Notes under the pieces: generated by a model
The model's database searches: none
The model's input: the letters and a program-made list of their open reading frames with translations, nothing else
Told to the model about the DNA's origin: nothing
Origin: Apoderus coryli
Lineage: Eukaryota; Arthropoda; Insecta; Coleoptera; Attelabidae
Length of the DNA: 64,000 nt
Assembly: GCA_911728435.2 (NCBI GenBank)
Contig: OU452207.1
Location: 11,760,182-11,824,181 of the forward strand
Direction of reading: 5' to 3'
Position numbers and translations under genes: made by a program
Shown here: piece after piece, positions 1 through 11,151 of the stretch
How positions within the stretch are numbered: position 1 is the first letter of the stretch
How the letters are laid out: each line of letters starts with the position of its first letter

Positions 1-65
1 AATTTCATACGTAGTTTTCATTTGATGAAACCTGTCTACAAAATTCATGTTCTTACTATAATCTA

Positions 66-948
66 TCAGAATGGTCGGACAAGTAACATCCTTTTTTGAC
101 CCATCCTTTTCCATTTTTTATACGGTACTGGTCTCTTTGGGATTGTGGTAATTGCTCCAAAAATTAACGATCCTTTTATCCTTTCACTTAAAAAAGGTGA
201 TACCGTCATTATTTGTTGAATATAAATAATCTTCTTGCTTAAGACTCTTTTCTTTTCTGGGATTCTGGGAAGATATTTTCGGTTCGCAGTCACAGTGTAC
301 CACAAGAGAAAATTTTTCTTTCTTTTAAGGCGATTATTAGCAAGTCATAAGAATTGAAGAAATTGTCAAAGAATAGCAATTGGTTTGTGTTTTCAAGGCC
401 TTCAGTAAGTTTAAGGACGACTTCCTCCCAGGGATTGCCCAACGTAATCCTTGCCTTCTAGACAAATCAAAATCAAACATGTACGCGTGTTCGTCTGCGA
501 GTGTGCAAACTTTATAACCGCGTTTCTTAGGTTTTTTCGGTAAATAATGTTTCATGGTACTGCGTCCTTTAAATTTTATCATGGATTCATCACTAGCGAT
601 AGATTTGGAAAGGAAGTAAATTTTTTTTAAATTGACTTTTCAGTTTTTCGAGAAAGGGCCTGATTTTTTAAATTTTGTACAAATCTGGATTTTCTGTTTT
701 AGGCATTTGTTGATTGTTATTTAAATTAATCTATTTACGGGCATGAATTGAGAAATGTATTCGTTATGCATGTCTTCCTCATTGGACCAATAATCTCTAT
801 AACTTGGTAATGGCTTAATTTCCATTAGCAGATTAAGTCCTAGAAAGCATTTTATTTCTTTTACAGTAGTAGGATTATATTTTTTATTTATTCGTTGATA
901 TTGCTGTTGCGCATATAAGTTCGTCTGGAATGTCATATCTTCGAACAT
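66..948 (-). pseudogene. piggyBac transposase fragment (copy 1)
   Basis: Three minus-strand stretches (948-721, 582-337 and 305-66, in different frames) read as consecutive parts of a piggyBac-type DDE transposase. The first has the CFLGLNLLMEIK core near the start of the DDE_Tnp_1_7 domain. The second has KGRSTMKHYLPKKP, the segment that in this family follows the conserved DEXM and contains the MKPKKRG-type signature. The third continues into the region before the third catalytic acidic residue. Transposases of this family cut and paste DNA at TTAA sites in the nucleus. Here the gene is broken by at least two frame changes, is cut by the window start, and lacks an obvious C-terminal zinc finger, so it is a dead copy. 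Its upstream edge abuts a Penelope-like fragment at about 950. Confidence 0.8.
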
Positions 949-954
949 TAGTAT

Positions 955-1246
955 TAAGCAGTGTAGCCTTATTACAAATGTGTAATAGTTTTACGTTATT
1001 ATCAACATTAAAAGAATGGTCTAGAATTATGATATGGTTAGCTATTGCAGACTTGCTATCAATACAGGTATAATTTCCTTCTTGAGATTTAGTAATAATT
1101 TTGTAATGTTCATCTATTCTGGTTTTTATAGCACATCTAGATTGGCCAATGTATTGTGCAGAACATCCTAATGTATTACACGCGTATACACCAGATTTCT
1201 CAGTCCATGGTGATCTGCCTTTGCTGTTATTTAAGAGGATTCTCAA
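955..1246 (-). pseudogene. Penelope-like element, GIY-YIG endonuclease fragment
   Basis: The minus-strand reading contains SGVYACNTLGCSAQYIGQS, then TRIDEHY and AIANHII, which match the order of the GIY-YIG nuclease signature (GVY...YIG, R, H, N) as it occurs at the C terminus of Penelope-like retroelements. The nuclease nicks the target to prime reverse transcription. The reading ends around 950 where piggyBac sequence begins, so the fragment has lost its 3' end. Nothing of the reverse transcriptase is visible upstream (above 1246). A second, longer relative lies at 10415-11071. Confidence 0.75.
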
Positions 1247-1249
1247 AAT

Positions 1250-2033
1250 GCGTTAGATGGCAGTTAAACCCTGATATGGAAATCTAACCCCAAAAATTAA
1301 TTACAAATACTAAAAAAATACCACTGTACACATAATTACAAACAAATAGAAAGAAAGAAAAAAATAATAACTATTAAATACCTATATCGTCGGCCTAATT
1401 TTAAATCCCCGTAACTCAAATTTGCATAATTTTTACAGGGGATCGAAAAAACCGCCCATTTCAAAAGTGAAGTCAAATCAGCACATACTATTACCTTAAA
1501 ATAAAAATATTAATGCTGAAAAAAACTTTAAATTGATACGTTTTGCGAAAATTTTCAAAAATGTTTGTAATAAAAGACTTACGAGGTTTTAAGAATACAA
1601 AATGCTAAATTTTTTAGACATACGAGTTTTTATTAAAAATGAATCTTAAGACATCTTACATACACTTACACTAATGAAAAATATCATATATATTTCTAAA
1701 ATGTTAACAAACAAAACAAAATGTTTTCAAAATTCAACAAACTATGTGTCTTTATGTGGTAGCTGGTCCTAAAAAAAATGATAATCTTGTTCAAGAACAC
1801 CCTTTAACTTCTGCAAATTATCAATTTTTTATGTATTTTTAATGGCTCTTTATAAAGATTAGGTACCGTATAACGGGGTTATTTTGGAAATTTTTCATAG
1901 TGTTTTACTTATACCTTAAAACTGGTTGCAAGAATATTTTGAATTAATGGTGGTTTGGATAGTGCCCTATGAAAGCTACATTACGCGTAGGAAAGACAGA
2001 CCCTCTACATTGCGCGGGGGTCAATATATTTTT
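1250..2033. other. AT-rich gap, nothing recognised
   Basis: No reading frame or repeat that I can recognise on either strand in this stretch. It holds several A/T homopolymer runs only. Confidence 0.5.
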
Positions 2034-3154
2034 TTAAAAGGGTGTCCAAAATAACCGCGTGGGTCGAGATATTATTTTACCGATATAATGGGGAACGACA
2101 TTATTATTGCCTGCATACCTCACAATAACCCATTCACCCATAACTGGTTCTCTGTTAGGCCTATTAGAACTTTTTTTCATAAAAATAGGAAGGTCTTCAC
2201 TATTCAGACTAATGGCATCAGACACATCACAATCTGATGAATCTGCCAATTCTAAATTGGATTCTTTCGTGTTATCGTCCTCACTAGAACATGGAATAAC
2301 TTGCTTTCGCTTTCTTTTAAATGGAGATTTTATTCGATGTTTCGAAGAGACAGTTTTTAAATTGGAGGTGGATGGTAAGGTCCTTTGCAGACACGCTTTT
2401 GCCAGGTTGAACCTCTACTCTTTTGCGTCTCTGTCTTTGTGTGGCATTGGACTCTGACCCACCCCGCATTTCACTTCACATTTCTAATACCACATTTGAA
2501 ATTATCGAAGGGGTATTTACTTCTGTTGACTGAGGTAGCCTACCTTTAGGCTCAGATGGATTGAATGGATATAGCCCAGTCTTTTTAAATCCTGAAATCA
2601 CGTTCTGAGAACCTTTGCCACTTTCAGTAATTTTTACATGAAGTTTTTGTAGGAGTTGTGGAAACACATCCTTTGAAAGTGATGGAAGTTTACGTCCTTC
2701 TTTTTCCTTCCACTCGGTGAGGATCTGACGCCAATAATTCTTAAGTGGCGCATAGAATGCAACATCTAAGGGCTGCATGATATGTGTAGCATTGCTTGGT
2801 AGACAGATAAAAGCTATTTGCATTTTTTCACAAGTCTTCAGTCCTGAGAGAAATGGGATGACAAATTGTCCTCTATTAAAAACTGAAAAAAAGAAACATG
2901 TTTTAACTTGTTAGCGAGACATCTTTTCACAGGCGTTATAAATAAATTACCTTTTGACCCTCTTTTCCTCTAAAGAATGGAACCACTACAGAGAAAAACC
3001 AATCTTTAAAACACACCATATCGAACCATCCGCTTTTGGATCGATTATACCTGGTACCCTCGGGTCCTCCGACAGTCCACGTGTCCCACATATTTTCAGC
3101 CTTGTACACTACATACACAGGCAGAAGCTGTCCATCAGCCGTTCCTGAGTACAT
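2034..3154 (-). pseudogene. Tigger/pogo-type DDE transposase relic
   Basis: Minus strand, in pieces. 3154-2936 reads like the middle of the DDE_1 superfamily catalytic domain (PVYVVYKAENMWDTWTVGGP, then SGWFDMVCFKDWFF). 2823-2476 gives the classic jerky/Tigger stretch (CLPSNATHIMQPLDVAFYAP, then LKNYWRQIL and GFKKTGLYPFNP). 2249-2034 is a C-terminal tail (GEWVIVRYAG...HYIGKI) of the kind found at the end of insect DDE_1 elements. The pieces are separated by stops and frame changes, and the N-terminal helix-turn-helix is not visible, so this is a decayed cut-and-paste element. Terminal repeats were not identified. Confidence 0.75.
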
Positions 3155-3589
3155 TAAACTGATGGCAGTTTTGGTGGAATTTATAATTACACAGCGGTGT
3201 TTTAACGAGATTAATAAATATTCGTATCTCTAGAAATGGGTCAGATATATTTAAAATCTATATATCAACTGTTTCACTTTTCAATATAATATCTTATTGA
3301 AATTTTTTTAAGTGTTTACATTTAAGTTTTGACAGAAGGACAAATTGTGGAATTTGTTTGACATATATGTCATTATTTGAAAGTCTCTTATGTGTAATTC
3401 TTTATTTATATTATTTATCAGATATCTACTTATACACATTGAAGTAAGTTATTAATTATATTATCTTGGTTTTGAAGTTTTAAAAGTACCTGCCTATATA
3501 AATTGTTAAAGAACTTTTTCAATATGTCTAGCGAAGAAGAGCTATAATGTGTACCTCTCCTGAGATTAGGGAATTAAATTGCAGTCGTA

Positions 3590-3706
3590 GAAAAAGTATA
3601 GTCTGTAACACGTGAGGAATCAGCTATTCTGGGCTCGGGTGACAAATTTCCACTCGTTCAGAATATGCCACATTCCTCACTTGTTACAGAATATACTATT
3701 TCGTAT
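3590..3706. repeat. short foldback (imperfect inverted repeat)
   Basis: About 44 bp on the left (…gtctgtaacacgtgaggaat…) is repeated inverted on the right (…attcctcacttgttacaga…) around a spacer of about 27 bp. Identity of the arms is roughly 80 percent by eye. Confidence 0.6.
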
Positions 3707-3718
3707 GAAGGAGATGAC

Positions 3719-4088
3719 AAAGATTCGGGTTTTCACGAAGACAATAATAATATGTTATTAGACAGCGATGAAGAAATTAAAATTTTGGTTTTTGAAAATA
3801 TGGACGAACATGTGATACAAGTGAAAAATTTTTAGCTTTAAGGAAATATTTTTACATATTGCTGATATACAGACAATTATAACTTTAGATGGATATTTTT
3901 TAAGAAATACAATATTTGAATTACAGTCTTATAATTTTAATAATTTTTATCATAGTTTTTTAACGATGTTTAAATTAGATTCGGATTTTGAGAAGGTTTT
4001 TGTATTATTTTGTAATATAGTTAATATCTCAAAAGAAGATTTGTTGTATTTAAAAGAAAAATTGTTTAATCACTTAAGTTTATTATAA
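3719..4088 (+). pseudogene. unrecognised ORF remnant, acidic then hydrophobic
   Basis: Two plus-strand stretches. 3719-3835 encodes an acidic segment ending MDEHVIQVKNF and a stop. From about 3820 another frame runs to a stop at 4088 and encodes about 86 residues rich in aromatic residues (includes LDGYFLRNTIFELQSYNFNN and KEDLLYLKEKLFNHL). There is no ATG close to the beginning of the second stretch. AATAAA follows at 4090. I do not recognise the family. It sits tail-to-tail with the polymerase relic at 4250-7047 and could be a gene of that element or an unrelated remnant. Confidence 0.35.
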
Positions 4089-4249
4089 TAAATAAAAGAA
4101 TAAATATTTGTGATTTTTTTATTTATTTAATTATTATTATTATTACAACCAACAACAAACACAACAGTAACAATACAGAGTAGCTTAAATTTATACAATA
4201 GCTAATTACTATACTGAGTAGAGTAGCTTAAAACCTAAAGTGTGTGGTG

Positions 4250-7047
4250 TTATTCTATAATTGAGTAATGTCCCCACGGGAGAGTATCGTGTGAATTAGT
4301 TAATATATATCGCTTATCATCGAAATGACTTAAACATAATTTATTCTGTTCTATACTAAATACATCATTGTTGAAAGAAGTGATAGTTCTCTGTATTTCA
4401 CATTTTTCTTTTTTATCATTTAAGCAAGCTAAATAGTCCTCAAATGTTATTTTATTTTTTACATTTTTCTTCACTCCTTTTGATTTTTTTGTACACTTTA
4501 AACCACCCAACCCATCTTCTATCAAAAAGGAGTACATTTTTGATCTTAAATCTCTACCATATATCCTATTGGTGAATCGTCAGCAATATCGGTTACATCA
4601 ATATTTGTGTCAACCCATTTAAAACCACCATAGGGAAGGAGTTGACTCACCGCCCATCCATATAAGTTATTAACATCAAAATACATTATATACTTTGATG
4701 CTAATAATGGGTTATAATTAGACATGTATTTGTTATTCGCTTTGGAATACCTATTACAAGTCTGGCTTATTCCACCTTTAATTCGTCGCTCTATAAATAG
4801 CAGAATGTCAGCATCTTGCAGTAACTCAAGACTACACCGCGTATGTTTAAGCATGCAACTCCATGTGTAGCCTGGAAGAGTATAGTATCATGCCTGATCT
4901 AAACCATATGTCTTAAACCGTAATAGTCGAAAATTTTCAAATATATCAGCTAAAAGTAAAATATCTGTCTTTAAATATATGTTTGAGTATTGTTCTAAAA
5001 TCTGAATATTAAATACTTTCCAGTCTGCGCATGTCTATATTTATGTTCACTTATATTACAATCATTTAATTTGTTATAGAATTGATTGATTGGTAGTAAG
5101 GATGTTTCTTTAAGCCTATCCATAGAATCCATATAATCGTAAGGAAAAACACCTTTCTTTGTTAATAGCAAAAATTCTTCATGTGACAAATGTGAAAATT
5201 CTTTCTTTAAATTTGAAAGTTCGTTTAGACTTAGAGTTGAGGCAAGTTCATCGAGAGATGCTGCTAAAAATCTAAATGAATCTATAAATCTAAATTCAAT
5301 ATCATTATTTTTATTGTATTGTTTGAAAGAAATGTATCTCTCCTTGTTCACTGGTAATACTGTGAGCTTCCGACTCTTTTCAGCTAGTTTTTCAATTATA
5401 AATTTTAAGTCATAACTACTACCATTATGATAGACTATAGGTATCATGAATTGCTTTTTAAAATTTAAATTGCAAACCTGAACACGAACAACAATATCTT
5501 TTTCTTTGATATTTTCCTCACAAATATGACATTCTTTAATATTTAGAGTCGAAACATTTTCAATCGTTGGTACAATATTTTTGATTTTTGAAAAAATAAA
5601 TTCCGACAATAATTCTAATTCATTTACAAACCATTGCACACAATCTACACCTGTATATAACTTGTAATGTGATAATGTATCATCATATGAACATTTTAAA
5701 TAAAAACCAATACTATATGCGTTATGCTTCTGATAACGTCGGGTGCTTGTCTGCAATTTTGTATCGTTATATGGTGTTAAAATTGATTCAATGTCACTGT
5801 AAATGATAAACGGCACTTTTTTCACAATCAATTGAGTGTATTTCAAATTTATTCTTATCCTGAAAATAACACAGACATCGGTCGCAAATAACACTTTTTA
5901 TGCTTATTCTTATTTAGTTGAGAGGATATAAGCCGCGATAAATTCTTAATCCAAACATAATGATAATTAATAGGTTCATTATCTTCATCATTACATTCAT
6001 CACCTTCATGATTTTTTGATTTGGGAAAATATTTATTTAGTACTATTAATAAATTTACATGTTTCTCCAATTTAGCTTTTGTTAAATGAATAGGTATTGT
6101 ATTAAAAAAAACATGTTCCGACATTTCTAAACCATACACATTAATAGAGATGATATTTAATTTTTCAAACCTCGGAATGTTTTTAATTTTAACAGGAAAT
6201 TCAATGTTAGTGAAATCTAAAATCGCAGAATAATGAGGATATGAGAAACACGATCAGAATTTTTGGCTACTGGATGTAAGGCTGAAATAACTGCCCATGC
6301 AAAACAAGCAGTATCTGTGTTTTTAACATTAATACAAGCACTTTTATTTGCAATAGGTAGTTTAATAAATGAAGAAGCATTAGTTCTTATTGTAAATTTG
6401 TTCATATTTACTTCTAAAAATATGATTTTATGCAATGACCATCCGCTCAGTTTTTCTTGAAATTCCTCACTTTAATTTAGAATTTTATGCGATTTTCCCT
6501 AAACCACGTTTGAAGATCTGTACTATTGTTAATAAGAGAGTTTTTTTGTGTGAAAATATTTAAAATCTAGTACTTCTTCAGTTCTGGTTTGTTTTATGTA
6601 TTCGCCGCAGAATGTTGTATTAACCTTTAACATTTCGTGTTCTTTTAAAACCTTATTAAGTCTACTTTTAATGGGAAAAAATGCATCTTGCAAAAATTTT
6701 AATATATCTTTATGCTTCAAATTAATAACCACTCCATTTCTAATACGACTGTTAAATGCACATTGCACTTCTTCCCATCTAACTCTATCACTTCTTTTTT
6801 CTTTAAAACCTGCCCCTCTTTTATTTGATAATAATAAAATGAAGCGTTTAAAATGTTCTATACTATTTTGCAACTGATTTCCAAGACTCAAATTAAATTG
6901 TTTGACGCATTTGACGTAATTTTTTAAAAGAATATCTAATAAAAAATTTGGCATGATTTATCCATTTCAATTTTATTTGATCATCTGCATTTAATAATTT
7001 TGGTAGCATCATATCGAACACTTTTTGTTTACTAATAATACATTCCA
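4250..7047 (-). pseudogene. protein-primed-type family B DNA polymerase, copy 1 (DNA_pol_B_2), virus-like element
   Basis: Read from 7047 down, successive frames give the N-terminal part of a polymerase typical of virus-like elements in arthropod genomes. Seen are a RWEEVQCAFNSRIRNG block (about 6790-6720), an ACINVKN...CFAWAVISAL block (6345-6280), a HYVWIKNLSRLISSQLNK segment followed by zinc-binding-like Cys residues (5970-5880), and the exonuclease motifs Exo I YSDIES (about 5800), Exo II YHNGSSYDLKFI (5420) and Exo III FIDSFRFLAASLDELAST (5290). Then comes polymerase motif A, FDVNNLYGWAVSQ (4680-4640). Motifs B and C are missing: the reading passes at about 4545 straight to a C-terminal block (KNKITFEDYLACL, KRYILTNSHDTLPWGHY). 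That deletion and five or more frame breaks make it non-functional. Two further copies occur at 43.9-51.1 kb. Confidence 0.8.
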
Positions 7048-7153
7048 TATTTAATTGTTACTAATTTAGATGTTGATTGTAGTGGTATACTAAAATAAAA
7101 CCGTTCTAAATTAACATTTTAAATATAAACTTTTACGATGTTTAATTTACCTT

Positions 7154-7456
7154 TTATTGAATTATTTCAAATATTGCCGCTGTATTGGGCATACCCACTT
7201 CTTTTTCTCCCTTGTACACGACTTTATACTTCTTCTTTTCGAATTCTTTTATTTTGTTGGTCAAGAGTGGAGTCATGCGTTTTGGTAAAAATACGTAAAT
7301 CTCATCTTCTAACTCAAGCAGAACAGTGTCTCCAAATTTTGTGTTCCTTAATGCTGCCTTTTTTATTTGATAAGGTCGGTTTATTTCAAGATCGCTTAAT
7401 TTGCTTGTATCTGGTAATTCTGCCAAAGCAGTAGCATTAATTGTTTTACGATCCAT
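7154..7456 (-). CDS. small conserved ORF beside the polymerase, possible ssDNA-binding (OB-like) protein
   Basis: A 100-residue ORF with an ATG at 7456 and a stop at 7154, open throughout. It lies about 110 bp upstream of the start of polymerase copy 1, on the same strand. It has alternating hydrophobic and charged strand-like segments (RPYQIKKAALRNTKFGDTVL, then LELEDEIYVFLPKRM, KYKVVYKGEK and a C-terminal IFEIIQ). This pattern, and its length, fit a small beta-barrel (OB-fold-like) protein; a role in coating single-stranded DNA during replication is my inference, not a demonstrated function. The C-terminal half of a homologue is present in the same order and strand beside polymerase copy 3 (50985-51140), so the gene pair belongs together. 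Whether this copy is expressed cannot be told from sequence. Confidence 0.6.
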   Translation of the reverse strand: MDRKTINATALAELPDTSKLSDLEINRPYQIKKAALRNTKFGDTVLLELEDEIYVFLPKRMTPLLTNKIKEFEKKKYKVVYKGEKEVGMPNTAAIFEIIQ

Positions 7457-7656
7457 GATTCTAAAATATTTTTAGAATCATAAAGTCTCACACAAATGAT
7501 TTCAATAAAAAAAATAAATAAAGAAATAATTAATAAATAAAATACTTACTCAGGTCGATTGATGTGTGTCTTTAATAAATTAATCAAGCAAACCCCTGTA
7601 TTTATACAATTTTTTACTTTTGGAATTTCTCACGCTCACCATATTCGAATAATATA

Positions 7657-7870
7657 CAGTGTGTCCTGCGGTGATCACACATTAGAATATTTGAGAAACT
7701 ACTTTAAATTGAATTGTAGGATATCAGCTGTCGCATTATCTTAATAGATTATTTGTATTGTAGGACATGATTTGTTATGTGCTACAATACAAATATTGAA
7801 ATTTTTTAAAATTCAATTTAAAGTAGTCTCTGAAATATGCTAATGAGTGGTCATCGTAGGGCACACACTG
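7657..7870. mobile_element. 214-bp MITE with about 60-bp terminal inverted repeats and TA flanks
   Basis: The left end cagtgtgtcctgcggtgatc and the inverted right end (cagtgtgtgccctacgatga on the other strand) match over about 60 bp at roughly 85 percent. Both ends are bordered by TA (7655-7656 and 7871-7872), as expected for the Tc1/mariner superfamily. There is no coding capacity. Confidence 0.75.
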
Positions 7871-8305
7871 TATGTAACACGATGATGAACTGAACAAAAA
7901 TAATAATATCTTCCCATGGGTTCTATTTTGCTAATATTCCAGAAATTTATATAATACACACACACACAATTAGCTAACCACAAAAAAATATTTTGAAAAA
8001 GTTGTTTTTTGTCTTTACTATAATAATATTTTGGATAACAAGCCATGCTAATTTTTTTTTATCCTTACTGCTATCATTGTTTCAAACCAATAAATATATT
8101 TTATTCCCAAGCTAATCAATTTATTTACGTGTATTATTTACTTCGTCAATGTTCTATGTAAGCAAGCAAACCAGCAACTATTTTTATTTAAGTCGAGAAC
8201 TTGTTGTTGTTGAATTTTTAACGCATCAGAAGTTAAATAAGTTTTTTTTGAAAAAAAAAAAAAAAAGATAATACTAATACGCGTATAGTCTTAAAAATTT
8301 ACATA

Positions 8306-8808
8306 ATGTCTAATGGTCAAAATGAGTTAAGTGATATTGATCTTCAAGACTTCTCAGAAAGTATGCTAATAGAAGGTGAGAATAGTGAAATTGACTGTGA
8401 AAATAACTCCGTTCTAGACTTGTTAGACATTATTTCTATAAGCGATAGTAATAGCGAAAATGATGATGATAATGGTTATTTAGAAACATTTCATGGTAAT
8501 AACCATCAAATGAAATACTGCGTTTTCAGACGATGTAATTTATGTAGTACTTATGAACGATTATGGATCTTCATAACGGAGGAAACACCTCCTTTTATGT
8601 ACTGGGCAATTGCAGCTGCGAATTCTGTGCGCTCTTGATGGAGCTGCAACGCTGGGATGATAACTGCGGAAGTACAGTTATTAACAAATATGAATCAGTG
8701 GGTAAAACGAACATAGAATTGGAAGAAGCAATGCTATGGACAAATCAAAAGAAGGAATGGATGCAAAAAGCAAAGGAAACAATAGAAGAATTAGACAAAA
8801 TTCAATAA
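8306..8808 (+). CDS. unrecognised acidic ORF with a frame change
   Basis: An ATG at 8306 opens a 110-residue frame that is strongly acidic (DLLDIISISDSNSENDDDNG) and ends at 8638. An overlapping frame, 8563-8808, continues with CSCEFCALLMELQRWDD and a lysine/glutamate-rich helical C terminus (MQKAKETIEELDKIQ). The two overlap by 75 bp and probably represent one gene with a frameshift near 8560-8630, or two exons. I recognise no domain; acidic N termini are common in transposase and DNA-binding adaptor proteins. A run of 16 A residues precedes it at about 8250. Confidence 0.35.
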
Positions 8809-8930
8809 ATTTAATTTGTAAGGAGTTTTTTTTATAAATTTTGCGTTAAATCATAAGAGTACTGATTTTTGTAATTATTGCAAGTCTTACACACTAAACT
8901 GTAATTAAATTGATTTAAGTGCTTTAGTTT

Positions 8931-9395
8931 GTGTTTGGCGACATCTAGTTTTAAACTTTAGTTTGTGCTATTTGTAGACATCCTGTATATACATGCTACG
9001 TATCATCTTATGTCATCAAGATTTATTTAAATCTTTTAATTTGTTTTGGTGGTAAATTTTAACTCTATACACGTATTACTATTATCTTTTTTTCAAAATG
9101 TATTTGTTTAGCACCTACCTTCTTATATTATCAATAAATTTATTTATCTACAACTGTCATGTAATAGGTACGATTTGACACTATTTTGTCATATGACGTA
9201 TATTACCGCACTAGTGCGTTTTTGAATACATTACCGCACTAGTGCGATAATAAGAATGATCAAAAATTTAATACCAAAATTAACGATTTATTTTAATTTT
9301 ATGAAATAATCCATTCTAAGAGGAGCGATGATTAAAATTAAACGACGTCTGCTCCACAAAACAAACATATTTATATTTTAAAAACTTCGAGGCAC
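8931..9395. repeat. intergenic stretch with a duplicated palindrome
   Basis: attaccgcactagtgcg occurs at 9202-9218 and again at 9230-9246 (28-bp period); its gcactagtgc part is self-complementary. A segment tgtgt(t)tggcgacatctagtttt at about 8930 recurs near 46640, so it is part of a dispersed repeat. No gene is visible. Confidence 0.5.
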
Positions 9396-9404
9396 ATCGC
9401 CTAA

Positions 9405-9449
9405 GTCAGTCAGACATGTTTCGAGAAAAAACTTCTCATCATCAGTGAC
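9405..9449 (-). ncRNA. hammerhead-like motif, type I with minimal stem III, in PLE 3' region
   Basis: On the minus strand, read from 9449, the order is GTCA, then CTGATGA (9445-9439), one extra T, a stem II GAGAA/TTCTC with a T-rich loop (9437-9423), GAAA (9422-9419), a minimal stem III of C-G around AT, the triplet GTC (9415-9413) and TGAC (9412-9409). TGAC pairs with the first GTCA to make a 4-bp stem I. These are the conserved boxes of a hammerhead ribozyme in the arrangement known from Penelope-like elements. The unpaired T before stem II departs from consensus, so activity is uncertain. It lies about 1 kb downstream of the PLE ORF at 10415-11071 on the same strand, which is where PLE repeats carry such ribozymes. 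Confidence 0.5.
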
Positions 9450-10414
9450 AATCAAGTACAAGGTTTCATTTTCCTTAATATAACATATTCTAAAATAAGA
9501 AATAAGTAAGTTTTATAATGTGTACAACAGTTTGAGCAATAGATGTTTCTTACCATTTTGTGAAAAAAGGGGTTATGTGGATATTTTATATAAGTAACAT
9601 AAACTCAATGCACTACATTATATGAAAAGTAAAATAAAACTTTGGAATTTAACATAAACTTAAATAATAACTTATTATTAATGGCATAATGCCTTTATTT
9701 ATATTGAAAGTGTTTCTTTTTGTTTATCATTATTGATTTTCAAGAAATTTTAAGAAAATTTTAAGTTGTTTTCAACATTTTTAGCAACTAATGGTAAATG
9801 ACAAATGTCAATTGTTGAGGTTATGTTTATACAGATTCTTCTTAAATCTAGTTGTTGTTGAAACCAGATCATCCTTTTACAATATCACGAACAATAATTG
9901 AAGCGAAATGATTAAATTGTGTTGTTATGTTGTAGACTGAGATTTATAATTCAATTTTGTTTGAAAAATGAATAGGGTTGTGGTTATTATGAAAGATCAC
10001 CTTGTTAATTGAAATATGTATTCAACGATAAAGAGGAAATTATTGATTATAGGATATGAAGTGAGGTGAGGTTTTAAGTAGTTGAGGGTTAGCAAGTGAG
10101 TAAGATGTAATTGAGGAAAAATTCAAATTAAATTTTAGTGGTGGTAGTTGTATGTAGTGTTCGAAAACGTTGTAATGGGACTTGTATATTGAGTAGAATT
10201 TGTGTTTGTTGCTGTGACTCAACTATTAAAGAATACAGTAATTGGTAGAAAAGAAATTTTTGGGTTATGTAGGGATAGGTGTTGACACTTGAAGGTTAGG
10301 CGTTAGATATTTTGATATGTTTTGATTGAGGTTAGGATATTGATTTTAAAATTTTGTAAAGTAATAAAGTAACGAATTTTAAAGGGATTTGATTTGTATT
10401 ATTTAGGTATTACA
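9450..10414 (-). other. probable 3' region of the Penelope-like element
   Basis: This stretch is AT-rich and non-coding. It lies between the end of the PLE reading frame and the hammerhead-like motif, and probably belongs to the same 5'-truncated PLE insertion. No terminal boundaries could be set. Confidence 0.35.
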
Positions 10415-11071
10415 TTAAAAGTTAAAGAATGGAATACAATCGAACTCTAACTGATCGTTAACAAAGTTGTAGTTGGGGTCACGTTTGTGTAAATTAATTT
10501 CAAGGGATTCCAGTACGTTAAGTAATGTGCTTTTGGAACAGGTGTGAAGTATTTTGGTATTAGTTTCTATGTTGAAAGAATGATGTTGATTGATAACGTG
10601 GTTGGCGAAAGAAGAGTTACTATTGATATCATCTTGGTTTTCTTGTGTTACTTTATCAATAATTTTGAGATGTTCTTTAATTCTTGTTTCGAAACTGCGA
10701 CCTGTTTGTCCGATATAAACTGTGTTACAAATATCAAATCCACATTGCAAGAGATAGACACCTGATTTATTTAACCAATGGGTACTGGATTTGCTATTGT
10801 CTAAGAATTTGCCAATAGTGTGGTTAGTTTTGAAGCAGATTTGTATGTTGTACATGGCAAAGAGTTTTTTGATGGAATACATGAATGGTGCGACATATGT
10901 GATAGGGAAGTACCTAATATCATTGTTGTTTGAAGGAGAGGTAAGACAATTAAAGGTGTTTCTTATCGTATGTTTATAATATATCTTGTTAATTGTAGGT
11001 ATAGGATAATGATTTGATTTAGCTAAGTGATGTATGTGTGCTAACTCAGAATTAAAGTTTTCAAGAGACAT
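10415..11071 (-). pseudogene. Penelope-like element C-terminal ORF with GIY-YIG endonuclease
   Basis: A 218-residue open frame. Residues 1-100 form the linker typical of Penelope-like polyproteins (ends CFKTNHTIGKFLDNSK). Residues from about 105 hold the GIY-YIG nuclease: SGVYLLQCGF, VYIGQTGRSFETRIKEH, then SSFANHVINQHHSF, giving the family's GVY/YIG, Arg, His and Asn landmarks. The C terminus has the common ILHTCSKSTLLNVLESLEI helix. The reverse transcriptase that should precede it is absent: beyond about 11100 the sequence changes character. The copy is therefore 5'-truncated, the usual outcome of target-primed reverse transcription, and non-autonomous. It is in better condition than the relative at 955-1246. 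Confidence 0.8.
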
Positions 11072-11151
11072 GGGGATATGGAAAAGGCGGATTTATTTTA
11101 AGTTGAATGAACAAAAATCTATAAAAATGAGCTCAATTATTAATTAGTTAA

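Noticed and set aside
2220..2260. ctgatgaatctgcc as a hammerhead core
   Set aside because: No GAAA box in range.
2107..2457. Plus-strand 116-codon ORF
   Set aside because: It is antisense to the Tigger/pogo relic and has no independent support.
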